Shown one piece after another: positions 1 through 6,637 of a DNA stretch of 22,198 bases. The translations under genes and the position numbers were made by a program. The stretch's first letter is position 1; every line of letters begins with the position of its first letter. Origin of the DNA: a virus; the IMG/VR virus record IMGVR_UViG_3300042905_003063, positions 1-22,198 of that record; one strand, written 5' to 3'. Below the pieces are notes generated by a model. It ran no database searches and had not been told where the DNA came from. It was given only the letters and a program-made list of their open reading frames with translations.

Positions 1-1
1 A

Positions 2-676
2 GCCGTATCCGAGCGCGAACAAGCCCGCCACGAAGGCGTCAGCCCGTCGCTAATCCATCGCTGGCGCAAGCGAGGGATGCCCGCCGACTTGGAGGGGGGA
101 AGCCTGTGGCGTCAGCGTAACGCCGCCCGAGGCGGTAGCCGCCCCTCTGCTGCGCCCGTTACCGCACCGAGGGTGGAGACGCCACCCGCGCTGACCCCAG
201 CCCCACAGACGCCAGAGGAGCCCGAAGACCCAGACGCGACCAAGCAGGCTGTCGAGCTTGCCGAGCGCCCGGAGGAAATCGTCATCGGGGAACGCTCGTG
301 CCAAGAAACGCTCAAGGCGTTGCGGTCATCGCGTCAGTATTGCCAAAGCCGCATTGCCGCCTGTCACAAGCGCGGAGACGAGGCAATGGCCCGCCAGTGG
401 GTGCAGACCCTCAACAACATCGTCTCCCGCCAAGCCGCGATGGAAGACCGCTTGCGCGACATCTTGGAGCGGGACGCCAAGACCATGAGCGTCGAAGCCG
501 CCGAACGCACCTACCGCCAAGTCTTCACCGACCTACGCCAGAAGCTACTGGCCGCACCCGCCGCTCTTGCCGCGCAACTCAATCCGAACGATCCGATCCA
601 TGCCCAGGGGATCATGGAGAATTGGGTGCGCCTGCTTTTCAAAGAAACTCATGAAGGACAACGACAAGAAAATTGA
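2..676 (+). CDS. Phage terminase small subunit (Nu1-like), 5' partial
   Basis: The reading frame is open from the left edge, so the start codon lies outside the window; the ATG at 77 is internal. The first visible residues form a helix-turn-helix recognition element (GVSPSLIHRWRKRGMP), as in the DNA-binding N-termini of lambda Nu1-type small terminases that bind the packaging site. A Pro/Ala-rich linker follows. The helical C-terminal half (about 150 residues, from roughly codon 120 of the visible part) resembles the oligomerisation and large-subunit-binding region of these proteins. The position just upstream of a methyltransferase and a GpA-type large terminase supports the call. The last 26 nt overlap the next gene, suggesting translational coupling. 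It could also be a generic phage HTH protein, but position and architecture favour small terminase. Confidence 0.7.
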   Translation, partial: AVSEREQARHEGVSPSLIHRWRKRGMPADLEGGSLWRQRNAARGGSRPSAAPVTAPRVETPPALTPAPQTPEEPEDPDATKQAVELAERPEEIVIGERSCQETLKALRSSRQYCQSRIAACHKRGDEAMARQWVQTLNNIVSRQAAMEDRLRDILERDAKTMSVEAAERTYRQVFTDLRQKLLAAPAALAAQLNPNDPIHAQGIMENWVRLLFKETHEGQRQEN

Positions 677-1892
677 ACAAGTCGCCACGGCATTGCTGGT
701 GCCGTATGCGAAGAACGCCAAGAAACACGACGCCGCGCAAGTCGCCGCCATCGCCGGAAGCATCCGCGAGTTTGGCTTTAACAACCCCGTGCTGATCGAC
801 GCCGACAACGGCATCATCGCCGGACACGGGAGGGTGCTGGCCGCGCACCAGCTTGGCCTTGAGGCGGTGCCGTGCTTGCGCTTGACGCACTTGAGCGACA
901 CGCAAAAGCGCGCTTACATCTTGGCTGACAATCGGCTGGCCGAACTTGGCGGCGGATGGGATGCCGAGATGCTTGCCGCCGAGCTTGAGGCGCTATCGGC
1001 AGAGGGGATCACGATGGAGGAGATCGGCTTTGATGCCGACGCGCTGGAAGAGTTAGGCGCGGGGCTTGATGACGAAGGCAACCCCGAAGCGGACGCCGAG
1101 CCGCAGATCGACAAGGCCGAAGAACTCCGCGCCAAGTGGGGCGTTGAGCCGGGGCAGCTTTGGGAGCTTGGGGATCATCGGTTGCTGTGCGGGGATAGCA
1201 CGAAGAAGGAAGATGTGGAAAAGGCGCTGGGGGGGGCCTCACCTTTGCTCATGGTTACTGACCCACCCTATGGCGTCAGCTACGACGCAAGCTGGAGACT
1301 TGAAGCAGGAGTAAATAAACCGTGGCAAACGAGAGCCGAGGGCAAGGTTGAAAATGATGACCGCGCGGACTGGAAAGAGACGTGGGAACTTTTTCAAGGA
1401 AGCGTGGCCTACGTCTGGCACGGCGGATTGCACGCCGCCCAAGTTGCAAAAAATCTTGAAGAGGCAGGCTTTCAAATACGCAGCCAGATCGTCTGGTCAA
1501 AGCCGTCTCTTGTTATGGGTCGGGGCCACTACCACTGGCAGCACGAGCCGTGTTGGTATGCCGTCCGCTCTGGAAGGACTGCCGAGTGGGGAGGAGACAG
1601 GAAGCAGGCCACAATATGGAACATCGCAAACATGCATCGAACGCAAGGCAGTGTTGATGACGGTAAGACATTTCACTCCACGCAAAAGCCCGTCGAGTGC
1701 ATGGCCCGCCCGATCCGAAACCACGACAGCGAGTTTGTCTACGAACCCTTCAGCGGCAGCGGCACAACCATCATAGCCTGCGAGCAACTTGGCCGCAAAT
1801 GCCGCGCCATCGAGATCAGCCCCGCCTATGTCGCCGTGGCCCTGCAACGCTGGGCCGATGCCACGGGCAAGACGCCGAAGCTGGTGGCATGA
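651..1892 (+). CDS. ParB-domain DNA methyltransferase (beta-class N6-adenine/N4-cytosine type)
   Basis: A 413-residue protein if translated from the ATG at 651; longer upstream readings would run deep into the small terminase gene. Residues about 5-95 are a ParB/sulfiredoxin-like domain (IIAGHGRVLAAHQLG at 55-69). The methylase domain follows: WELGDHRLLCGDST at 171-184, catalytic motif IV DPPYG at 204-208, HSTQKPVE at 342-349, and the AdoMet-binding motif FSGSGTT at 367-373. Motif IV before motif I is the beta-class order, known for exocyclic amino methylation of adenine or cytosine. No restriction endonuclease is adjacent, so it is probably an orphan phage methylase protecting or marking DNA. 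It overlaps the small terminase by 26 nt and the large terminase by 4 nt (ATGA). A run of eight G at 1229-1236 lies just before DPPY. Target specificity cannot be read from sequence. Confidence 0.9.
   Translation: MKDNDKKIEQVATALLVPYAKNAKKHDAAQVAAIAGSIREFGFNNPVLIDADNGIIAGHGRVLAAHQLGLEAVPCLRLTHLSDTQKRAYILADNRLAELGGGWDAEMLAAELEALSAEGITMEEIGFDADALEELGAGLDDEGNPEADAEPQIDKAEELRAKWGVEPGQLWELGDHRLLCGDSTKKEDVEKALGGASPLLMVTDPPYGVSYDASWRLEAGVNKPWQTRAEGKVENDDRADWKETWELFQGSVAYVWHGGLHAAQVAKNLEEAGFQIRSQIVWSKPSLVMGRGHYHWQHEPCWYAVRSGRTAEWGGDRKQATIWNIANMHRTQGSVDDGKTFHSTQKPVECMARPIRNHDSEFVYEPFSGSGTTIIACEQLGRKCRAIEISPAYVAVALQRWADATGKTPKLVA
1229..1236 (+). repeat. G8 homopolymer tract inside the methyltransferase gene
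   Basis: Eight consecutive G residues span codons for Leu-Gly-Gly-Ala (residues 193-196), about ten codons before the catalytic DPPY motif. It is the longest homopolymer I saw in the window. Slippage by one base would truncate or scramble the catalytic domain. Poly-G tracts in methylase genes are a known basis of phase variation in some bacteria; whether this one varies is not visible here. Confidence 0.6.
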
Positions 1893-3673
1893 CGCTAACG
1901 CAGCAACTCGACCGCAGCCTGCGCGATGTCTTCGCGCCTGTGGACACGCGCCAAGTCTGGCAATGGGCCGAGGACGAGATCGTCCTTTCCCGCCGTCAAA
2001 CCGAGACACCGGGGCCGTATTCGACGCTGCTCACGCCCTACGTCCGCGAGCCGTTGGAATGTTTTAGCGATGCCCGCGTAACCGACCTCGCGCTTTGCTT
2101 TGGAACGCAGACCAGCAAAACGACCATCGTCATGATCGGAACAGCATGGCGCATGAGCAACAATCCTTTCCCGACACTTTGGGTGATGCCCACGGAAAGC
2201 ATGGCGCGCTCGTTTTCCGAGAACCGCTGGCAACCGATGGTCGATGACTGCCGCCCATTGGCCGCGCTGAAGCCGCACAATACGCATCGCTACAAGACGC
2301 TGGAGCAGCAATTCAAAGACGCCACGCTGACCTTCGTCGGTTCAAACTCGCCCTCAAATCTGGCTTCGCGTCCTGCTGGGTTGTTGGTCATGGACGAAAC
2401 GGACAAGTTTGCCGAGGCCACGGAAAAGGAATCCTCTGCCGTAGCCTTGGCCGAGAATCGCACCAAGAGCTACACAAACGCGCTGCGGGTCAAGACCTCG
2501 ACACCGACCACGCCAGACGGCGAAATCTGGACGGCATTTCAATCGGGCGATCAACGCTATTACTACGTCCCGTGTCCGCATTGCGGCAACAAGCAACGGC
2601 TGGAGTTCTCACAGGTCAAATGGGACAAGGAAGCCAAGATCGACGGCAAGTGGAACGAGGACGCTGTGCGCGCTTCGGCTTACTACGAGTGCGCGGCTTG
2701 CCAAGGCAAGATCACGGACGGTCACAAAACCAAAATGCTGCGCGAGGGGGAATGGCGCGCAACGAATCCCGCCGCGTCGGCAGGACGCCGCAGCTATCAC
2801 CTCAACTCGCTTTATGCGCCGTGGCGCTCCTGCGGATTTGGGGAATTGGCGGTCAAGTTTTTGCATGGAAAGGACACGCCTGCCGATTTGCAGGACTTTA
2901 ACAACTCGACGCTGGCGATTCCTTACGCCCCGATCGACGTGAACGTGCGCGAGGACAAGGTGCGGGAATGCCGCGACCCAGCGTGCCTATGGCAAAAAAT
3001 CCCACCGCATTGCCACGGCTACAATCTTGCCTATTTGTTTCTTGGCGCAGACCCAGGGCAGCACCAGACGCATTGGGTTGTTTCTGCCGTAAGCACATCG
3101 GGCGAAATTACTCCGATTGATTGCGGCACGGTTTTATCGCCCGAAGACCTTGTGCAATTTGTGCAGGAAGACAACCCGGCACGGTTGGCCTACAAAGACG
3201 CGGCAGGCAACACCCTCCACATTACACGCGGGTTGGTGGACTCTGGCTATCTCACCGAGCGCGTTTACAACGTCTGCTACTCGACGGCCCCGGTGTTGTG
3301 GCCCAGCAAGGGAAGCGAGGCGGCGTTTGGCAAAGACCCGGTTCGCTACACGCGCCTGCAATCGCCAGCAGGACTTGGCCTTTACACCTACATCGACCAC
3401 GAAATCAAAACGGAGTTTTACGATTGGAAGATCAACCGCCGCCGAGCGCCGTTGTTTCGACTGCCAATGGACGCACCCGAATCGCTCATATCAGGACTGA
3501 GCGGCCAGCAACTTATCACGAAGCGCACGGTGGGCGGGACGGCCCAAACATGGAAGAAGTTGCCGAATGACCACTACGGCGATTGTTGCAAGCTGGCGCT
3601 GGTCGGATGGCAAGTGCTGAAAGACCATTTTGCCGAGCGGGCACAACCTTTGACAGCCGACGCCCAAGCATGA
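1889..3673 (+). CDS. Phage terminase large subunit (GpA family)
   Basis: A 594-residue ATP-driven DNA-packaging motor with a nuclease domain. The start at 1889 shares ATGA with the methylase stop. The N-terminal ATPase domain has a P-loop region LCFGTQTSKTTIV (about 69-81), where SK replaces the canonical GK; the lambda enzyme is also irregular at this site. It has a Walker B/acidic motif LLVMDETDKF (165-174). A zinc-ribbon-like insertion has CPHC at 229-232 and CAAC at 268-271, common in the GpA family. The C-terminal nuclease region begins near LFLGADPG (383-390) and includes VDSGY further on. Length and domain order fit GpA-type terminases, which cut at cos or packaging sites with the small subunit. 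The last codons contain a TTTGACA element 14 nt before the next start. Confidence 0.93.
   Translation: MTLTQQLDRSLRDVFAPVDTRQVWQWAEDEIVLSRRQTETPGPYSTLLTPYVREPLECFSDARVTDLALCFGTQTSKTTIVMIGTAWRMSNNPFPTLWVMPTESMARSFSENRWQPMVDDCRPLAALKPHNTHRYKTLEQQFKDATLTFVGSNSPSNLASRPAGLLVMDETDKFAEATEKESSAVALAENRTKSYTNALRVKTSTPTTPDGEIWTAFQSGDQRYYYVPCPHCGNKQRLEFSQVKWDKEAKIDGKWNEDAVRASAYYECAACQGKITDGHKTKMLREGEWRATNPAASAGRRSYHLNSLYAPWRSCGFGELAVKFLHGKDTPADLQDFNNSTLAIPYAPIDVNVREDKVRECRDPACLWQKIPPHCHGYNLAYLFLGADPGQHQTHWVVSAVSTSGEITPIDCGTVLSPEDLVQFVQEDNPARLAYKDAAGNTLHITRGLVDSGYLTERVYNVCYSTAPVLWPSKGSEAAFGKDPVRYTRLQSPAGLGLYTYIDHEIKTEFYDWKINRRRAPLFRLPMDAPESLISGLSGQQLITKRTVGGTAQTWKKLPNDHYGDCCKLALVGWQVLKDHFAERAQPLTADAQA
3649..3655 (+). 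promoter_or_regulatory. TTTGACA element, copy 1 (gpW-like gene)
   Basis: Lies within the last codons of the large terminase gene, with 14 nt between its final A and the ATG at 3670. There is no clear Shine-Dalgarno sequence in the 14-nt spacer. Function is inferred only from the recurring position of this heptamer. Confidence 0.5.
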
Positions 3674-3963
3674 CCTCCGAGCTTGCTGGCATCCGCAAAT
3701 TCTTGAAGCGCACCAAGACGCTTTCCGAATTGCAGACGATGGCGACTGCGCTGTTCGCCTCGGCGGAAAGCGAAGTGGTCATCACCTCGACAGGCTTTGA
3801 GGGTGGCAGCACCAGCGGCCAGGCCAAGCGTTACAGCAAGGCCGACATCCTAAACTTGGTCGAAGACTTGATCGAAGACCTCGCCCCCTCTGCCGAGCCC
3901 ACGAAAGTCCGCAGCGCGGGCATGGTTTACGCCGATTGGTCGGAAGCGCCCGTGCGCCTGTGA
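3670..3963 (+). CDS. gpW-like head-tail connector protein
   Basis: A 97-residue protein starting at the ATG at 3670, which shares ATGA with the terminase stop. It sits between large terminase and portal, exactly as gpW does in lambda (A-W-B order). The pattern matches gpW-type proteins: an N-terminal helix (LSELQTMATALFAS), a beta-hairpin-like stretch (VVITSTGFEGG) and a second helix (YSKADILNLVEDLIEDL). gpW fills the portal exit after packaging and forms part of the connector for tail attachment. It is longer than lambda gpW (68 residues) because of an extended C-terminus ending in WSEAPVRL. Assignment rests on position and predicted fold rather than strong motifs. Confidence 0.65.
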   Translation: MTSELAGIRKFLKRTKTLSELQTMATALFASAESEVVITSTGFEGGSTSGQAKRYSKADILNLVEDLIEDLAPSAEPTKVRSAGMVYADWSEAPVRL

Positions 3964-3970
3964 TTTGACA
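3964..3970 (+). promoter_or_regulatory. TTTGACA element, copy 2 (portal gene)
   Basis: Begins directly after the TGA stop of the gpW-like gene. Exactly 13 nt separate it from the GTG at 3984, which helps to choose that GTG as the portal start. Confidence 0.5.
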
Positions 3971-3983
3971 GACCGCCGCAGGC

Positions 3984-5525
3984 GTGGCGGAAATTCAAAC
4001 GAAATCAAAGCGCGGCGGAGCGCGCCCCGGAGCAGGCAGGCCACGCAAGCCCGATGCCAAAAATGCAGCCTATGAGGCGGGCGAACTTTATCAGCCGGGC
4101 AGGACGTTCATCTATATGCCCACGGTGGAGCCGCGCAACGAGCTTACCAACGGCACGCGGGTCAACATCATGCGAAAGGCGCGCTGGCTCTACAACAATG
4201 TGGGCCTTGCCGCCCGCGCCGTGGATGGCGTGGCGCGTTATGTCTGCGGCACAGGCATCATCCCCGCCGCCCGCACCTCAGACGATGCATGGAACAAGCA
4301 GGCTGAAGAACTTTTTGAGGATTCGGTAGGCCGCGAGGCGTTCGGCTTCGACGCGGGCGGTCAGGTCAATTTCTACGAAGCGCAGTCTTTCATCATCCGC
4401 CACGTTGCTATCGACGGCGACTTTTTCGGGCAGTTCATCAAAAGCGAGAGCGGGCGCGCTTTGGTTCGGTTCATGGGAGCGGAGCAAGTGGGCAATGCCT
4501 CGACCCCGCTGGCGCAAGACGAATGGCAAGACGGCGTGCGGACTGACCGCTACGGCAGACCGACACAATACCGCATCCTTGGCAGCGCCGACGCGCAGCG
4601 TTTCACCGATGTTTCTGCCGATGACATCCTGCACTTCCGCCGCCCTGTCCGCATTGGCTACACGCGCAGCCCGTCATGGTTGGCCCGCGCAGCCCTACAT
4701 CTGCACGACATGGCCGATATCGTCAGCTTCACCAAGCAGACGTTTAAACTGGCAAGCCAGCCCGCCTTTATCATCGAGTCGCCCGACGCCATGCAGATTG
4801 GCATGGGGGCCGCGCTCAAAAAGCAGGATGCTTCCACGGGCAGCGTGACACTCGACAAGCTCTACTCGCAATCGGGCGTGGTGCAGTTGCCCCCCGGAAG
4901 CAAGTTGCAGCAGTTCAAGAACGAACACCCCGGCAACAACTTCCAGCAGTTCCTCGATTTTCTCGCCCGCGACATTTCTTGGGGCATCGGCGTATCGCCC
5001 GAAATGCTTTGGTCGGTGGCCGGGATCGGCGGGGCCAATACTCGCTATGTGCTGGCCGACGCACAGGTCTTTTTCTCCGAATTGCAGGAGTGGCTCATCA
5101 ATCAGTTTTGCCGCCGCTTCTGGAAGTATTGGGTCTGGTCGGAGATCCAAGCGGGACGCCTACCGCTGCGTGACGATTGGTGGAGGGTGGATTTCATTCC
5201 GCCCGCCCGCGCCACGGTGGACTTTGGCCGCGACACCAAGGCGCTCTTGGAGATCGTCCGCACAGGCGCAATGTCCACCCGCCGCTTTGCCGAGATGCAC
5301 GGGCTGGACGAAGAGGCCGAAGAAGATGCGGCGATTGCTGCCGCTGTTCGCCGCAAAGAAAAGTGCGAGGCCGCAGGGTTGAGCGTCACGGACGTATTCC
5401 CGCCCGCGCCCGGCTCTCCTATCACCGCGCCACCTTCGGGGTCGCAACCCGGCATCGACGCTGCGGACGAAGAGGACGCAACGGACGGCGGTTCGACCCC
5501 GCCCGACTCCACGCCCGACGTTTGA
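3984..5525 (+). CDS. Phage portal protein (lambda gpB family)
   Basis: A 513-residue portal protein; twelve copies are expected to form the DNA-entry vertex and terminase docking site. The body matches lambda-type portals: NIMRKARWLYNNVGLAARAV near 55, VDGVARYVCGTG, a central region with HFRRPVRIGYTRSPSW, and SWGIGVSPEMLWSVAGIGG about two-thirds along. The GTG at 3984 is chosen because TTTGACA lies 13 nt upstream and the following residues are compositionally coherent. Residues 10-22 (RGGARPGAGRPRK) form an AT-hook-like basic motif that I would normally expect at the N-terminus of small terminases rather than portals. The C-terminal 50 residues are Pro/Asp-rich and probably disordered. The stop TGA is embedded in the next TTTGACA element. 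Confidence 0.92.
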   Translation: MAEIQTKSKRGGARPGAGRPRKPDAKNAAYEAGELYQPGRTFIYMPTVEPRNELTNGTRVNIMRKARWLYNNVGLAARAVDGVARYVCGTGIIPAARTSDDAWNKQAEELFEDSVGREAFGFDAGGQVNFYEAQSFIIRHVAIDGDFFGQFIKSESGRALVRFMGAEQVGNASTPLAQDEWQDGVRTDRYGRPTQYRILGSADAQRFTDVSADDILHFRRPVRIGYTRSPSWLARAALHLHDMADIVSFTKQTFKLASQPAFIIESPDAMQIGMGAALKKQDASTGSVTLDKLYSQSGVVQLPPGSKLQQFKNEHPGNNFQQFLDFLARDISWGIGVSPEMLWSVAGIGGANTRYVLADAQVFFSELQEWLINQFCRRFWKYWVWSEIQAGRLPLRDDWWRVDFIPPARATVDFGRDTKALLEIVRTGAMSTRRFAEMHGLDEEAEEDAAIAAAVRRKEKCEAAGLSVTDVFPPAPGSPITAPPSGSQPGIDAADEEDATDGGSTPPDSTPDV

Positions 5526-5527
5526 CA
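5521..5527 (+). promoter_or_regulatory. TTTGACA element, copy 3 (protease gene)
   Basis: Contains the portal stop codon (TGA at 5523-5525) and sits 13 nt before the ATG at 5541. The spacer can fold as CACCC-GCGA-GGGTG (5526-5539), a 5-bp stem with a GNRA-type tetraloop that includes the Shine-Dalgarno-like GAGGG. Confidence 0.5.
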
Positions 5528-5540
5528 CCCGCGAGGGTGC

Positions 5541-6593
5541 ATGACCCAGAAGTGGTATGCGTTTAAAAACTCTTCCGACAAGAGCGGCGAGGTTGAGCTT
5601 TCTATCTACGACGAAATCGGTGCGTTCGGCATCGGCGCAAAAGAGTTCATCGCAGAACTGCGCGAATACAAAGGCCAGCACGTCCACGTCCGCATCAACT
5701 CCCCCGGTGGAGAGATCATTGACGGAAGCGCCATCGCCAACGCGCTAAACCGCCACGAAGGCGGCGTCACCGTCCACATCGACGGTCTCGCGGCTTCGAT
5801 GGCGAGCTACATCGCCATGTCGGGCAAGCCGACTTACATGAGCGAGAACGCGCTGCTCATGATCCACAACCCGTGGACGCTCGCCGCTGGCGAAGCTGAC
5901 GATCTTCGCAAGCAGGCCGACTTGCTCGACACCATGAAGTCCACGCTGGTGCGCGGCTACCAGCGCAAGAGCGGGATGCCCGCCGAAGAGATCAGCCGAC
6001 TCATGGACGAAGAGACATGGCTGACGGCGCTGGAAGCCACCGCGCTCGGCTTTGTGGACGCCATCGAGGACGGCATTCCTGCCGCCGCGAGCGCCAAGGA
6101 TTTGCGCCACAGGTTTGACACTTTTGCAAGGCGCATGGACGAATCCAACTCCGTCGCCACCGAAACCGAAGTCGCCGCGCCTGCGGTCGAAGTCGCCGTT
6201 GAGGAAGCGCCCGCCGCAGTCGAGGCCGAAGTCGCCGCGCCCGAAACCACCGAAGAGCCCGCCGCCGAAGAGGCCGCGCCCGAAGCCAAGGCCGACGATT
6301 CCGCTGAAAAGCTCGCCGCGCTGGAAGCCGAGAAGGCCGAAGCCATCGCCCGCGCCGAAGCTGCCGAGGCCGAGCTTTCCAAAGTCAAAGACGCTTTCGC
6401 CGCGCTGGAGAAATCCGCAGGCGTTTCCGCCGCAACAGTCGCCCCGGTTGCCAAGTCCGAAGAGTCCGACCCCGTGGCGCAGTGGATGGCCGCAGTCGAG
6501 GCCAAGGACTTCGCGGCCAGCAACAAACTTTACGCCGAGCACAAAAAGGCCATCTGGGCCGCTCGCGCCTCACTTTCCAAAGCCACCAGCTAA
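5541..6593 (+). CDS. ClpP-like (S14-type) prohead protease with C-terminal scaffold domain
   Basis: A 350-residue protein. Residues about 15-180 are a ClpP-fold serine protease: VRINSPGGE at 50-58, nucleophile Ser86 in DGLAASMASY, His109 in LMIHNPW, and the acidic DEETWLTALEA segment near 156-166 followed by GFVDAI. Such enzymes mature phage proheads by degrading scaffold. After Met199 the protein becomes an Ala/Glu/Pro-rich linker, then a charged coiled-coil-like helix (about 250-295) and a final helical segment ending SLSKATS. This is the layout of lambda gpC, whose C-terminus is also made separately as scaffold Nu3. It follows the portal by 15 nt and precedes the major capsid gene, as expected. 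Protease assignment is firm; the scaffold role is inferred from layout and composition. Confidence 0.9.
   Translation: MTQKWYAFKNSSDKSGEVELSIYDEIGAFGIGAKEFIAELREYKGQHVHVRINSPGGEIIDGSAIANALNRHEGGVTVHIDGLAASMASYIAMSGKPTYMSENALLMIHNPWTLAAGEADDLRKQADLLDTMKSTLVRGYQRKSGMPAEEISRLMDEETWLTALEATALGFVDAIEDGIPAAASAKDLRHRFDTFARRMDESNSVATETEVAAPAVEVAVEEAPAAVEAEVAAPETTEEPAAEEAAPEAKADDSAEKLAALEAEKAEAIARAEAAEAELSKVKDAFAALEKSAGVSAATVAPVAKSEESDPVAQWMAAVEAKDFAASNKLYAEHKKAIWAARASLSKATS
6114..6120 (+). promoter_or_regulatory. Internal TTTGACA element, copy 4 (nested scaffold start)
   Basis: Located inside the protease reading frame (codons for RFDT, residues 191-194). It has exactly 14 nt to the in-frame ATG at 6135, with a weak AAGG in the spacer. 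This is the same geometry as at true gene starts in the window. Confidence 0.5.
6135..6593 (+). CDS. Predicted nested scaffold protein (Nu3-like) from internal start
   Basis: A 152-residue product would begin at Met199 of the protease gene, in the same frame, and share its stop. It contains the Ala/Glu/Pro-rich linker, the coiled-coil-like helix (AALEAEKAEAIARAEAAEAE) and the C-terminal helix, but none of the protease residues. In lambda the scaffold Nu3 arises in this way from gene C. Here the internal ATG is preceded at 14 nt by TTTGACA, the element found before several other starts, and falls at the junction between protease and scaffold-like sequence. Independent expression would supply excess scaffold for prohead assembly. 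There is no direct proof of expression. Confidence 0.6.
   Translation: MDESNSVATETEVAAPAVEVAVEEAPAAVEAEVAAPETTEEPAAEEAAPEAKADDSAEKLAALEAEKAEAIARAEAAEAELSKVKDAFAALEKSAGVSAATVAPVAKSEESDPVAQWMAAVEAKDFAASNKLYAEHKKAIWAARASLSKATS
6166..6241 (+). repeat. 16-bp direct repeat with 60-bp period in the scaffold linker
   Basis: CCGAAGTCGCCGCGCC occurs at 6166-6181 and again at 6226-6241, exactly 60 nt apart, encoding repeated EVAAP in the Ala/Glu/Pro-rich linker. Recombination between the copies would delete 20 codons in frame. It may be only low-complexity coding sequence. Confidence 0.5.
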
Positions 6594-6637
6594 GGAAAAC
6601 CCAACAACCAACAAACCCAACCTAATCAACTAAAGAT
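6594..6637 (+). promoter_or_regulatory. A/C-rich unstructured leader of the major capsid gene
   Basis: Of 44 nt between the protease stop and the capsid ATG, 37 are A or C and only three are G, so the mRNA here should be almost unstructured. There is no strong Shine-Dalgarno sequence, only TAAAG near the ATG. It contrasts sharply with the 0-20 nt junctions elsewhere. It may support high-level translation of the capsid protein; I see no promoter. Confidence 0.4.

Noticed and set aside
2090-2130. Degenerate large-terminase P-loop (GTQTSKT) as evidence of inactivation
   Set aside because: GpA-family terminases, including lambda gpA, have irregular P-loops with SK at this place, and the rest of the gene is intact.
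5745-6542. Long minus-strand open frame of 265 codons opposite the protease/scaffold gene
   Set aside because: It mirrors a GC-rich, Ala/Glu-biased coding region; its Gly-rich composition is the expected antisense shadow and no independent start signal is visible.
6052-6633. Pro/Arg/Lys-rich + strand frame of 193 codons overlapping the scaffold region
   Set aside because: Low-complexity frame-shifted translation of the Ala/Glu/Pro linker, in conflict with a well-supported gene.
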